A stretch of DNA of 64,000 bases, from positions 8,026,501 to 8,090,500 of the forward strand of contig NZ_JACHMS010000001.1 of NCBI RefSeq assembly GCF_014205055.1, written 5' to 3'. Below, in pieces: positions 9,035-17,869 of this stretch (within the stretch, counting starts at the first letter, position 1; each line of letters starts with the position of its first letter). Both the position numbers and the translations under genes were made by a program. The notes under the pieces are model-generated. The model had not been told where the DNA came from. It made no database searches and saw only the letters and a program-made list of their open reading frames with translations. This DNA comes from Streptomyces luteogriseus. Its GTDB lineage: Bacteria; Actinomycetota; Actinomycetes; Streptomycetales; Streptomycetaceae.

Positions 9035-10531
9035 TCAGACCGCCGTGCGGTCCATCGGCAGGGTCAGGGCTTCGGCGTCGGTGCCGCGCCCGGTCGTGAA
9101 GTAGGGCGAGCGCCGGACGTACTTGGCGACGGCGGCCATGCCGAGGCCGGCGAGCACGATCGCGGCGGGCAGCGAGAACATGAACCAGCCGTTGGCCGGG
9201 CTCAGTTCGAAGTGATCGCTCATGGTGAGGTACGAGTATCCGAGGTAGCCGCCGAGGCCCAGCAGCACCAGCCCGGACAGGGCGGGCACGGCGACGGCAA
9301 GCAGTGCCTCGCGCGGTCCCTCGTGCAGCGCCGCACGGAACCGCACGGCACAGGCGAGCGCGGTGAGGCCGTAGTAGAGGGCCACGATCAGGCCGATGGC
9401 GTTGACGGCGGCCAGCAGCATGTCGCTCAGCTTGGGGATCGCGAAGGCGAGCACGGCGATCACGGCGGCGACGGACATCACGACGACCGTCCCGGCGGCC
9501 GGAGTGCCGAAGCGCGGGTGGACCCGGGTCCACAGCGGGCCCATGGTGCGGTCCCGCCCCATGGCGAGCAGGCCGCGTGCGGTGGGGATCAGGGTGGCCT
9601 GCACGGAGGCGACGGCGGAGAACATCAGGGCGATGAGCGGCAGGGTGGCCCAGGGCTCGGCGGCCAGCTTCTCCCCCAGATAGGGGAGGGCCTGCGGGCC
9701 GTTGCGGACCAGTTCGGCCAGGCTCATCTCCCGCTGGAAGGCGACCGAGGCGAAGAGGAACAGGCCGAGCATCGCGAACAGGGCGATGAGTCCGCCCCGG
9801 GCCGAGTCACCCGGGTCCTTCGTCTCCTCGGTGACGCTGAACGCCGCGTCCCAGCCCCAGAAGAAGAACACCGCGAGGACCATGCCCTGGGCGAAGGCGG
9901 TGCCGCTGGAGATCTCGAACGGGTTGAACCAGGACAGCGACACCGCGTGGTCGCCGGTGACCAGGGCCCAGCCGCAGAACCCGAGCAGCACCGCGTACTC
10001 GAAGACCAGCAGGGCGAACTGGAACCGCGTCGCGCTCCGGACGCCGGTGACGGCCAGGACGGTGAGGGCGAGCAGGATCACCAGCCCGACCGCCGTGCAG
10101 ACGCCGGTGGACGTCGGATCGAGGGCGACACCGGCCAGGCTGTGCAGACCGGCCTTGCCGGCGAAGGCCAGCACGACCGAGCCCATGATCGCGCTGGTGT
10201 AGGCGCAGAAGATGACCGAGCCGACCAGGGTCACCCAGCCGGTGAGGAAGCCCGGCCAGGGTCCGAGGGATCTGCCGACCCAGGTGTAGCCGTTGCCGCA
10301 GTTGGGTTCGGAGCGGTTGAGGCGGGCGTAGGCGAGGGCGATGCCCAGCACCGGAAGGAACGCCAGCAGCAGGAGCGCCGGGGCCTGCAGGCCCACGACG
10401 GTCGCGATCGTGCCCATGCCGATGGCGATGCTGGTGGTGGCCGCGGTGCTGGACGCGGCGATGGCGACGCCGTCGACGACGCCGAGGGAACGGCGCAGCG
10501 CGGGGCGTGGCGGAGGCGGTGCGGACGACAT
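9035..10531 (-). CDS. APC-superfamily amino acid permease
   Basis: 498-residue permease with 12 hydrophobic segments. The unwound first helix contains the Gly/Ser/Thr-rich stretch SSTAATTSIAIGMG, and later comes FFFWGWDAAFSVTEE, both typical of the amino acid-polyamine-organocation superfamily. The ATG at 10531 has GAGGAG 7-8 nt upstream. It is the first gene of a two-gene operon with the YtcJ-type amidohydrolase, so the imported compound is likely an amide or amino-acid derivative. It is divergent from tetR with a palindrome between. Confidence 0.88.
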   Translation of the reverse strand: MSSAPPPPRPALRRSLGVVDGVAIAASSTAATTSIAIGMGTIATVVGLQAPALLLLAFLPVLGIALAYARLNRSEPNCGNGYTWVGRSLGPWPGFLTGWVTLVGSVIFCAYTSAIMGSVVLAFAGKAGLHSLAGVALDPTSTGVCTAVGLVILLALTVLAVTGVRSATRFQFALLVFEYAVLLGFCGWALVTGDHAVSLSWFNPFEISSGTAFAQGMVLAVFFFWGWDAAFSVTEETKDPGDSARGGLIALFAMLGLFLFASVAFQREMSLAELVRNGPQALPYLGEKLAAEPWATLPLIALMFSAVASVQATLIPTARGLLAMGRDRTMGPLWTRVHPRFGTPAAGTVVVMSVAAVIAVLAFAIPKLSDMLLAAVNAIGLIVALYYGLTALACAVRFRAALHEGPREALLAVAVPALSGLVLLGLGGYLGYSYLTMSDHFELSPANGWFMFSLPAAIVLAGLGMAAVAKYVRRSPYFTTGRGTDAEALTLPMDRTAV

Positions 10532-10602
10532 GACTGGCTCCTCGGGGGACGGGTGGGAAGAGCCGCGCGGGACTGTGATGGAACAGCCGGGGGCCATATT
10601 GG

Positions 10603-10617
10603 GTCAACCCTGTTGAC
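10603..10617. promoter_or_regulatory. Candidate TetR operator
   Basis: GTCAAC-CCT-GTTGAC is a perfect 6+3+6 inverted repeat in the 190-bp region between the permease and tetR genes. It contains TTGAC hexamers on both strands that could be -35 elements, so binding would block either direction. Confidence 0.55.
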
Positions 10618-10721
10618 GTAAGGCGACGGGGGCCGTTCACTGCGTTACGCGACAAGGCTCCGGTCGGCGAGAGGCCGCCGGCGCGCGAGAAGACCGCGGT
10701 GCGAGGAGAGGAGTCCCGGTC

Positions 10722-11423
10722 ATGACCACCCGTGTTCCGCAGGAACGCCGGCGCCGGAGACCGACCCGTTCGGGGGTCCTGCTGTCGGAGGACCTGATCG
10801 TTCAGACCGCGTTGCGGCTCATCGGGGAGCACGGACCCGAGGCGCTGAGCGTGCGCCGGCTCGGTGCGGCCCTGGGCTGCGACCCCACGGCGCTGTACCG
10901 CTACTTCCACGGCACCGACGACCTGGTGCTGGCCATCGCCGACCGGATCATCGGCGACGCCATGGCCGGCTTCACCCCCGGGGACGACTGGGTGGCCTCG
11001 CTGCGCGAGATGGCCCTGCGGGTCCGCGCGGGATACCTCGCCCATCCCCGGGCGGCCGCCATGGCCGCCCACCGCGTGACCCGGCGCCGGAACGAGATCC
11101 GCGCCGTCGAGACGGGGATCGGCCTGATGCTCACCGCGGGCTTCCCGGCGGCCGACGCCGCACGGCTCTACCTCACCTTCATCGACACCGTGCTCAGCCA
11201 CGCCGCCACGGAAGCGGCGTTCCACGCGCTTCCCCCGCAGCAGCGCGAGGCCGACCGCCGGTCGTGGCGGGACGTCTACCAGGACCTCGATCCGGTGACC
11301 CACCCGTCCCTGACCGCGGTACGACAGGAGCTGCCCGCGATGGCGGACAGCTCCTTCGAACAGGCGGTGGACCTCCTGCTGGAGGCCCTGGCGGCCCGGG
11401 CGCGGGCTCTCCCGCGGAGGTAG
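10722..11423 (+). CDS. TetR-family transcriptional regulator
   Basis: 233-residue regulator. An Arg-rich N-terminus precedes the TetR helix-turn-helix near residues 45-70 (LSVRRLGAALGCDPTALYRYF), and the all-helical ligand domain follows, with a C-terminal domain of the TetR_C (tetracyclin-repressor-like) kind. It probably represses the divergent permease-amidohydrolase operon and itself through the palindrome at 10603. Its stop is only 10 bp from the convergent ABC exporter stop. Confidence 0.9.
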   Translation: MTTRVPQERRRRRPTRSGVLLSEDLIVQTALRLIGEHGPEALSVRRLGAALGCDPTALYRYFHGTDDLVLAIADRIIGDAMAGFTPGDDWVASLREMALRVRAGYLAHPRAAAMAAHRVTRRRNEIRAVETGIGLMLTAGFPAADAARLYLTFIDTVLSHAATEAAFHALPPQQREADRRSWRDVYQDLDPVTHPSLTAVRQELPAMADSSFEQAVDLLLEALAARARALPRR

Positions 11424-11433
11424 CGAGCCCGTG

Positions 11434-13314
11434 CTACAGCACCTCGGCCCGCCCGGGGGTGTCGTCGAGGAAGCCGCCCGACTGGTGCTGCCACAGCTTC
11501 GCGTACGCCCCCTCGACCGCGAGCAGCTCCTGATGGGTGCCCTGCTCGACGATCCGGCCGCGGTCGAGGACGACGAGCTGGTCCATGCCGGCGACCGTGC
11601 TCAGCCGGTGCGCCACCACCAGTGCGGTCCGCCCGTCCATGAGCCGCCACAGCGCCTCTTGGACCAGCAGTTCGCTCTCGGAGTCCAGGGCGCTGGTGGC
11701 CTCGTCGAGCAGCAGGATCGGCGCGTCCCGCAGGATCGCCCGGGCCAGAGCGACCCGCTGGCGCTGACCGCCGGACAACTTGACGCCCCGCTCGCCCACC
11801 ATGGTGTCGAAGCCGTCCGGCAACGCCGCGGCGAACTCGGTGACATGGGCCGCCTCGGCCGCCCGGCGGATCTCGGCGTCGGAGGCGTCCGGCCGGGCGA
11901 AAGCGATGTTGTCCCGCAGGGTGCGGTGGAACATCGCCGGATCCTGCGGCACGTACGCGATCCGCCCGCGCAGGTCCGCCTGGCGCACCCGGCTGATGTC
12001 CTGGCCGCCGATCAGGATGCGGCCGCCGTCGATGTCGGTCATCCGCAGCAGCAGCCGGGTGAGGGAGGTCTTGCCGCCGCCGGACCGGCCCACGAGACCG
12101 ATCTTCGCCCCGCTCGGCACGGCCAGGTCGAGTCCCTCGAAGAGCGGCCGGCCGCCCCGGTGGGCGAAGGTCACCTTCTCGAAGCGGATGTCGGCGGCCC
12201 GGGACCGCAGCGGCTCCGGGGAGGGAGGGTCGAGCACGGTCGGCGGCACCAGGAGCAGTTCGGTGAACTGCGCGGCCTCCGTCATCGAGCTCTCCAGCCT
12301 GCGGTATATCTGGTTGAACTCGAACATGATCCGAGTCGCGTTGTTGTAGTAGGCGAAGGCGACCACGATCGCCTCCACCCCGTGCGCTCCGCCGCCCAGC
12401 GTCACCGCGAGCAGCAGGCCCATCGCACTGGTCAGGACGGACATCGGTGCGACGAGCGTGTCGATGCGCAGATTGCCGTAGTCCCACGACCGCATGGTGA
12501 GCCGGCGCGACCTCGCCACCCGGGACCGGTGTTCGGCGGCCTCGCGCTCCTCGGCGGCGAACGCCCGCACCGTGTCCATGTTCATCAGGCTGTCTGCGAC
12601 ATGGCCCGACACCCGGGCGATCGCCTCCTCACGCTGGTCGACGAGCGCCTGGCGGCGCCGGATGAGCGGCACGACCAGTGCCGCCGTCAGCGTGATCATC
12701 ACCAGGAGACCGACGACGAGCAGCGGTTCGTAGCGCCACAGCACCACCGCGCCGAACGTCAGCGGCACGAAGCTCCCAACGATCTGGAACGTCAGCGTGT
12801 CGACGAACTGCTCGAAACGCGAGGCGAAGCTGAGGACCCGCTTGGTCAGCGAACCGGCGAAGTTGTCGTGGAAGAACGTGGCGTCCTTGGCGAACAGTTC
12901 GTCCATGCCGACCACGTACAGGTGCTCGATGCCCAGGGCGTCGAGGCGGTTGAGGCAGTGCAGGGCGACGCGCCACAGCGCCTCCGCGACCAGCAGGACG
13001 CCTGCGAAGGCGAGCACGTACGGCAGCATCGCGCCGACCGCGACGTCCTTGTTCCCCGCGATGTCGCCGACGAGCTTGGCGACGATCAGCGGCGCGACGT
13101 AGTTGATTCCGATGTTGCCCAGCGCCGAGAGCAGCATCGCGGGCGCCGTCCACCGGCGCAGCCGGGACAACTCCCTTCCGTAATAGCGAAGTGCGAGAAG
13201 TACCGAGCGCCTGCCCGGTAATACTTGTGCGTTTCCGGCGTTTCCGGCGTTTCCATCCCACCCCTGTGTCGTCCTGTGGCCGCCCGCCACGCCGCGCGTG
13301 CGGGCAGGGGCCAT
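11434..13314 (-). CDS. ABC exporter (fused membrane and ATPase domains)
   Basis: About 626 residues if read from the ATG at 13314. Six membrane helices occupy roughly residues 55-340 and the nucleotide-binding domain the rest. Walker A is GRSGGGKTS, the signature LSGGQRQR, Walker B ILLLDEATSALD and the switch histidine AHRLST. It is a half-transporter that works as a homodimer or with a partner elsewhere, exporting a lipid, peptide or drug. The start is uncertain. No candidate has a clean ribosome site, and an ATG at 13137 would cut into the first helix. An in-frame 9-bp tandem repeat (Gly-Asn-Ala three times) lies just before the conserved part. Confidence 0.85.
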   Translation of the reverse strand: MAPARTRGVAGGHRTTQGWDGNAGNAGNAQVLPGRRSVLLALRYYGRELSRLRRWTAPAMLLSALGNIGINYVAPLIVAKLVGDIAGNKDVAVGAMLPYVLAFAGVLLVAEALWRVALHCLNRLDALGIEHLYVVGMDELFAKDATFFHDNFAGSLTKRVLSFASRFEQFVDTLTFQIVGSFVPLTFGAVVLWRYEPLLVVGLLVMITLTAALVVPLIRRRQALVDQREEAIARVSGHVADSLMNMDTVRAFAAEEREAAEHRSRVARSRRLTMRSWDYGNLRIDTLVAPMSVLTSAMGLLLAVTLGGGAHGVEAIVVAFAYYNNATRIMFEFNQIYRRLESSMTEAAQFTELLLVPPTVLDPPSPEPLRSRAADIRFEKVTFAHRGGRPLFEGLDLAVPSGAKIGLVGRSGGGKTSLTRLLLRMTDIDGGRILIGGQDISRVRQADLRGRIAYVPQDPAMFHRTLRDNIAFARPDASDAEIRRAAEAAHVTEFAAALPDGFDTMVGERGVKLSGGQRQRVALARAILRDAPILLLDEATSALDSESELLVQEALWRLMDGRTALVVAHRLSTVAGMDQLVVLDRGRIVEQGTHQELLAVEGAYAKLWQHQSGGFLDDTPGRAEVL

Positions 13315-13584
13315 CGCCGCAACGGATGTGTGAGGTTTCGGGTCGAGTCCGGAAGTGTCCCGCGATGCCGGCCACGGCGTCCAAGCCTTTTCCGGCCGGA
13401 GGGTGGTGAGCGGGGAGCGCCCCGGGGCGCGGCGGGCGGATTCGGGGTGGGACGGTGGCGCGCACCGGAAGGGGAGGTGAAGGCGCCCCTGCCGGTGCGT
13501 CAGGCGAGGTCGGAGAGGTCCTGCGGGGTGAGGCGTCGTGTCCGCCGCCGGACTCACCTCGGACGGCGCCCTGCGCCTATCCCC

Positions 13585-13731
13585 GACGCCCTCGCGCTCG
13601 CCGCCTCGGGAGGGGTCGACCCCGGGAAGGTCGTCTCCCACGTCATCGACTGGGAGGACCTGCCGGCCGCGCTGCCGGAGAAGCACCTCAAGCCGGTCTT
13701 CGTCCGGGCCGGGGCCGAGGACGGGTCATGA
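13585..13731 (+). pseudogene. C-terminal remnant of a zinc-type alcohol dehydrogenase
   Basis: The last 48 codons of a plus-strand frame read like the end of a medium-chain dehydrogenase: an ALALAASGGVDPGKVV helix, then HVIDWEDLPAAL and LKPVFVRA. Upstream of it the same frame is Arg-rich noise, so the catalytic and cofactor domains are gone. Its stop overlaps the 3' end of the STAS gene by a few bases. The rest of the 411-bp gap (13315-13725) holds no gene I can support. Confidence 0.55.
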
Positions 13732-14058
13732 CGCGGCGCTGGAGTCCGGGCGCAGCGTGAAGACCTGGTCGAGGCCGACGAGGGTGAGGACGCGCAGCAG
13801 GTTCGCCGGTACGGCGGCCAGGACGATGTCGGCGTCGGCGGCCAGGGCGTGCTGGCGGGCGGCGAGCAGGGCGGTGATGCCCGAGGAGTCGCAGCAGGCG
13901 AGGCCGGACAGTTCGAGGACCAGACACTGCCCCGGTGACAGGGGGAGTTGGTCGAGCCGGCCGCGCAGGACGGGGGCCTGGTCGAAGTCGAGGTCGCCGG
14001 CCACGTGCAGCACGGGCCCGGTCGCGCTGTCGCGCTGACTGATGCTGAGCGGGTTCAT
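13726..14058 (-). CDS. STAS-domain anti-sigma-factor antagonist (RsbV-like)
   Basis: 110-residue single STAS domain. The conserved phosphoserine segment reads CCDSSGITAL near residues 56-65, after the LVLELSGL strand. Proteins of this type bind an anti-sigma kinase when dephosphorylated and so release a sigma factor. It is the last gene of an operon whose previous gene encodes a PP2C phosphatase with a 4-bp ATGA overlap, so the phosphatase probably acts on this protein. No partner kinase or sigma-B-type factor is in the operon. Confidence 0.88.
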   Translation of the reverse strand: MNPLSISQRDSATGPVLHVAGDLDFDQAPVLRGRLDQLPLSPGQCLVLELSGLACCDSSGITALLAARQHALAADADIVLAAVPANLLRVLTLVGLDQVFTLRPDSSAAS

Positions 14059-15401
14059 GAGGTGTGGTTCGTCGCGGGGTCTATGAGGGAGGGGGTGGCG
14101 GGAACGCCGAGCGCCAGCAGGGCGGTGTCGTCGTCGAGGCCGTCGCCGAAGCTCTCCAGCAGCCCGGTGAGGGCGGTGATCACTTCGTGCGGTGAGGCGG
14201 GGGCGTGGTCGGCGGCGAAGGCGTGCAGGGCGTCCTCGCCGTACAGGTCGTCGCGGCCGGGGCCGGTCCGAGCCTCGGTGAGGCCGTCGGTGTACAGCAC
14301 GACCGTGTCACCGGGCGCCAGGACGGTCTCGGCGGTGCCGATCGGCGCGCCGGGGACGACGCCGATGAGCAGCCCGCCGGGGGTGGGCAGGAACTCGGCG
14401 CGGCCGTCGGACCGCAGCACGAGCGCGGGCGGGTGACCACCGGAGGCGAGGCGCACGGTCGTCGGCCCGTGCTCGCCGCCCGGCTCGACGATCCCGAAGA
14501 TGCAGGTGCAGTACCGGGGATTGCCGTCGCCCGTGTACCGCTCGTGCAGCACGGCGTTCAGCGTGCTCAGCGCCGAGGCCGGATCCGGGTCGTGGTGGGC
14601 CGCGGCGCGCAGGGTGTAGCGGGTCAGCGAGGTGAGGGAGGCGGCCTCCGGGCCCTTTCCGCACACGTCCCCGAGGAAGAACGCCCACCGGTCCCCCGCC
14701 ACGGGGAACAGGTCGTAGAAGTCGCCGCCGAGCTGGTCCGGCGCCGCCGTGTGGTAGTGGACGGCCGACTCCAGGCCCGGCACGGCGGGCAGCGAGTCCG
14801 GCACGAGGGAACGCTGCAGGACGGCGAGCGCGTCGGCCAGCCTGGCCCGGTCCGCCTCGGCCTGCCGCCGGGCCTCGTCCGCCTCGGCGTGGGCACGCTC
14901 CGCTTCGGCGCGGGCCCGCTCGGCCTCCTCGCGGCGGCGCAGGAGCTCCTTCTCGTAGGAGCGGCGGTCCGAGGCGTCGAAGACGGTGATCCGGATCAGC
15001 AGGGGCTCGCCCTCGCTGCCGTGCTTGATCACCGCGGAGACCAGCACCGGCAGCGGGCCACCCTCCTGGCGTCGCATGTCCAGGGCGATGCCCCTGAGCT
15101 CCCCCTGCATGCGCAGCAGGGGAGCGAAGTGCGTCTCGTGGTACAGCTTCCCGCCGATGCTGAGCAGGTCCGCGAAGCGTTTGCGGCCCGCCACCGCCTC
15201 ACGGTCCAGCCCGAGCCAGTCCAGGAGGGTGTTGTTGATCTTGGCGATGGTGCCGTCCATCATCGTGGACAGGTAGCCGCAGGGCGCGGACTCGTACAGG
15301 TCGTCCGCGCTGTCCTCCAGCAGCGCGGTGAACGCCGCGTCCGTGCTCGCCTCGCCCCCGGTCCCGGTGGGCTCCGGCACGCCGCCGCCCGTACGGCACA
15401 T
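14055..15401 (-). CDS. PAS-PP2C (SpoIIE-type) serine phosphatase, RsbP-like
   Basis: 448-residue sensor phosphatase. A PAS domain covers roughly residues 35-140 (ESAPCGYLSTMMDGTI, LGLDREAVAG). A charged coiled coil follows near 150-200, then a SpoIIE/PP2C domain with metal ligands in GGDFYDLF, LGDVCGKG, YTDGLTEA and DDDTALL. This order, PAS-coil-PP2C, is that of Bacillus RsbP, which dephosphorylates RsbV under energy stress. The ATG at 15401 shares a base with the stop of the RsbQ-like gene (TGATG), and its own stop overlaps the STAS gene, so the three are translationally coupled. Confidence 0.88.
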   Translation of the reverse strand: MCRTGGGVPEPTGTGGEASTDAAFTALLEDSADDLYESAPCGYLSTMMDGTIAKINNTLLDWLGLDREAVAGRKRFADLLSIGGKLYHETHFAPLLRMQGELRGIALDMRRQEGGPLPVLVSAVIKHGSEGEPLLIRITVFDASDRRSYEKELLRRREEAERARAEAERAHAEADEARRQAEADRARLADALAVLQRSLVPDSLPAVPGLESAVHYHTAAPDQLGGDFYDLFPVAGDRWAFFLGDVCGKGPEAASLTSLTRYTLRAAAHHDPDPASALSTLNAVLHERYTGDGNPRYCTCIFGIVEPGGEHGPTTVRLASGGHPPALVLRSDGRAEFLPTPGGLLIGVVPGAPIGTAETVLAPGDTVVLYTDGLTEARTGPGRDDLYGEDALHAFAADHAPASPHEVITALTGLLESFGDGLDDDTALLALGVPATPSLIDPATNHTS

Positions 15402-16213
15402 CACTGCAGGGACTCCAGAAAATCGAGGATCGCCCCCGTGGTGGCCTGCGGCGCGCTGAGCTGCGGGCAGTGCCCGGTGGCGTCGAGCGTGACCAGCCGG
15501 GAAGCGGGGATCGCCGCGTGCACGTAGGCGCCGACCTCGCGGGGCGCGATGGCGTCCTGCTCGCACTCCAGGACGAGGGTCGGCACGGAGACGCCCTTCA
15601 GGTCGTCGCGGCTGTCGGTGAGGAACGTCGTACGGGCGAAGACGCGGGCGATGTCGGGGTCGGTGGCGCAGAAGCTGTTGGTCAGCTCCTGGCCCAGCTC
15701 CGGCCGCTCCGGGTTGCCCATGATCACCGGGGCCATCGCGGACGACCAGCCCAGGTAGTTCGCCTCCAGGGAGGAGAGCAGCTCGTCGATGTCCTCCGTG
15801 CTGAAGCCGCCGCGGTACCCCTCGTCGTCGATGTAGCACGGCGAGGGCGTCACCATCACGAGCGCCCCGATCCGCTCCGGCGCCGCCTGCGCCGCCAGCA
15901 CCCCGACCATGGCACTCACCGAGTGCCCCACGAACACCGCCTGCCGCAGGTCCAGCTCCTCGCAGACGTCGACGACGTCGGCGGCATAGCCCTGGAGCGA
16001 CGCGTACCGCTCCTCGCTCCAGGCCGCGAGGTCCGAGCCGCCGGAACCGACGTAGTCGAAGAGCACCACCCGATAGCGCCGCGAGAGCTCCGGCACCACC
16101 AGCCGCCACATGTTCTGGTCGCACCCGAACCCGTGTGCCAGGACCAGCACGGGCGCGTCGTCGGGGCCCACGACGTTGACGTTGTTCCTGCCACGGATGT
16201 CCATGCCGACCAT
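15401..16213 (-). CDS. rsbQ: Alpha/beta hydrolase, RsbQ-like
   Basis: 270-residue hydrolase very similar in its motifs to Bacillus RsbQ: HGFGCDQNMW, VLFDYVGSGGSDL, FVGHSVSAMVG with the nucleophile Ser, MVTPSPCYIDDEG, the acid in ECEQDAIAP and the histidine in ATGHCPQLS. RsbQ, also related to plant KAI2/D14 receptors, is required for RsbP activity and probably supplies or senses a small hydrophobic ligand. The start has GAGGTGGGAG upstream. It is first in a coupled operon with the PAS-PP2C phosphatase and STAS genes, as RsbQ precedes RsbP in Bacillus. Confidence 0.88.
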   Translation of the reverse strand: MVGMDIRGRNNVNVVGPDDAPVLVLAHGFGCDQNMWRLVVPELSRRYRVVLFDYVGSGGSDLAAWSEERYASLQGYAADVVDVCEELDLRQAVFVGHSVSAMVGVLAAQAAPERIGALVMVTPSPCYIDDEGYRGGFSTEDIDELLSSLEANYLGWSSAMAPVIMGNPERPELGQELTNSFCATDPDIARVFARTTFLTDSRDDLKGVSVPTLVLECEQDAIAPREVGAYVHAAIPASRLVTLDATGHCPQLSAPQATTGAILDFLESLQ

Positions 16214-16277
16214 GCTCCCACCTCGGCCGGAGGGATTCGACGGCGGGCCGACGGGCGACGCGGCGACGACACGGAAA

Positions 16278-16934
16278 TCAGCCCAGGTAGAGCGGCACCT
16301 TCGAGGCCAGCTCGCCCAGCCGCGCCTGCTCCTCCTCCGTCGGCTGCCGCCGCCCGGTGCCGACCAGCAGGGCGTCCACGTCGTGGAAGGCGGACGGGAA
16401 CGGGCTCCCCGCGATCTGCTCCAGCATCTCCCGCGACCGGACGAGACCCTCCGCGGGCGGCTGCTCCGCGTCCGGGAGGCAGGCGATCAGGTCGAGGTGG
16501 TGCAGCGTCCACTCCATGACGTACGTGGAGAGGAAGTCGCCCACGGTGAGGATCTCGTCACGGGTGCCGACCCGCCCGGCCGGGTCCGCGAGCAGGGCCG
16601 CGCGGCCCGCCGCCGAGCCGACGTCGTCCAGATGGAACTTCAGCAGGCTCGGATCCTCGTACGCGGCGGCCAGCCGGACGGTCAGCGCGTCGAGCGGGTC
16701 GTCACCGGTCGGCGGGGCGGCGGAGACGTCCCAGTAGGTCAGCGCGTCCCGCGTCGGTTCCCGGTCGGACGGGGTGGCCAGCGTGATCAGGACGTCCTGG
16801 GCATCGACGATCAGATGACACACCAGGTCCCGTACCAGCCAGCCCGTACAGCCGGACGGCCGCCCGAAGTCCTCGTCGGAGAGCTCCGCCACCGCCGCGC
16901 GCAAGGCCGTCCAGGTGTGAGAGAAGAGATCCAC
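16278..16934 (-). CDS. DinB/maleylpyruvate-isomerase-type (mycothiol-linked) protein
   Basis: 218-residue protein with the N-terminal helix bundle of the actinobacterial maleylpyruvate isomerase/DinB_2 group: SGCTGWLVRDLVCHLIVDA near residues 27-45, with the metal-binding His, and later MEWTLHHLDL with a second His pair near residue 145. Members are often mycothiol-dependent transferases or isomerases. It stands alone, 64 bp upstream of the rsbQ-like gene. The substrate is unknown. Confidence 0.75.
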   Translation of the reverse strand: MDLFSHTWTALRAAVAELSDEDFGRPSGCTGWLVRDLVCHLIVDAQDVLITLATPSDREPTRDALTYWDVSAAPPTGDDPLDALTVRLAAAYEDPSLLKFHLDDVGSAAGRAALLADPAGRVGTRDEILTVGDFLSTYVMEWTLHHLDLIACLPDAEQPPAEGLVRSREMLEQIAGSPFPSAFHDVDALLVGTGRRQPTEEEQARLGELASKVPLYLG

Positions 16935-17014
16935 CTCGACACCGTAGTGCGACGCCGCGACGCAGGACCAGCAGGTTTCGGGCGACCGCCGGCGTCACGC
17001 ACGCGCCGGCGCCC

Positions 17015-17869
17015 TCACCCTCCGGACGCCCCCAGCCGTCCGCCCACCAGGGCGGCGAGTTCGTCCGCTGTACGCGGGCCGGGCTCCGCCTCGGCCAGCA
17101 ACCCCTGCGCGCGCAGGAGCTCCGCCGCAGCCGCGCCCCACGGCAGGCGCAGCCCCGCCTCCCGCAGGAGGTCGGTGCGGGCCAGCGCCGCGGCCGCGGG
17201 ACCGGTGCGGACACCGGACGGGGTGAGGAGCGCCGCGTCGTCGGCCCAGCGCAGAGCGAGGTCGACGTCGTGGGTGGCCATCACCACCGTGGTGCCGGCG
17301 GCGCGGAGGCCGTCGAGGGTCGTGAGGAGCCGCTCCTGGCCGTCGGGGTCGAGCCCGGCCGTCGGCTCGTCGAGGACGAGGACGCGCGGCCGCATGGCGA
17401 CCGCGCCCGCGATGGCGGTGCGCTTGCGCTGCCCGTAGGAGAGCAGATGGGTGGGCCGGTCGGCCAGGGCCGTGATGTCCAGGGCGGCGAGCGCCTCCGC
17501 CACCCGCGCCCGTACCTGCGCGTCGTCGAGGCCGAGGTTCAGCGGCCCGAACGACACGTCCTGCTCGACGGACGCCGCGAACAGCTGGTCGTCCGGATCC
17601 TGCACGACCAGCTGCACCGTGGTCCGCAGCCGGGTCAGCCCCTTGCGGTCGTACGACACCGGCTGCCCCTGGACCGTCAGCCGCCCCTCGTGCGGCTTCA
17701 GCCCGCCGGAGAGCAGCCGCATCAGCGTGGTCTTGCCACTGCCGTTGCGGCCCAGCAGGGCCAGCGAGCGCCCTTCGCGGATGTCGAAGTCGAGCCCGCT
17801 GAGCACGGTCGGGCCGTCCTCGTAGGCGAAGGACGCGCCCCGCAGGGCGACGAGGGCGGGCTCGCTCAT
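17015..17869 (-). CDS. cbiO: Cobalt ECF transporter ATPase CbiO
   Basis: 284-residue ATPase. Walker A is GRNGSGKTT near residue 40, the Q-loop region VQDPDDQLFA is typical of energy-coupling-factor ATPases, the signature is LLSYGQRKR, Walker B is VLVLDEPTAGLD and the switch His is in MATHDVD. The ATG at 17869 overlaps the cbiQ stop by 4 bp, while a longer frame to 18427 is only the shadow of cbiQ. It is the last gene of cbiMNQO and powers cobalt import. Confidence 0.93.
   Translation of the reverse strand: MSEPALVALRGASFAYEDGPTVLSGLDFDIREGRSLALLGRNGSGKTTLMRLLSGGLKPHEGRLTVQGQPVSYDRKGLTRLRTTVQLVVQDPDDQLFAASVEQDVSFGPLNLGLDDAQVRARVAEALAALDITALADRPTHLLSYGQRKRTAIAGAVAMRPRVLVLDEPTAGLDPDGQERLLTTLDGLRAAGTTVVMATHDVDLALRWADDAALLTPSGVRTGPAAAALARTDLLREAGLRLPWGAAAAELLRAQGLLAEAEPGPRTADELAALVGGRLGASGG

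Noticed and set aside
13231..13257. 9-bp tandem repeat (GTTTCCGGC type) as a regulatory element
   Set aside because: It keeps the reading frame of the ABC exporter N-terminus (Gly-Asn-Ala repeats), so simple slippage in coding DNA is the easier explanation.
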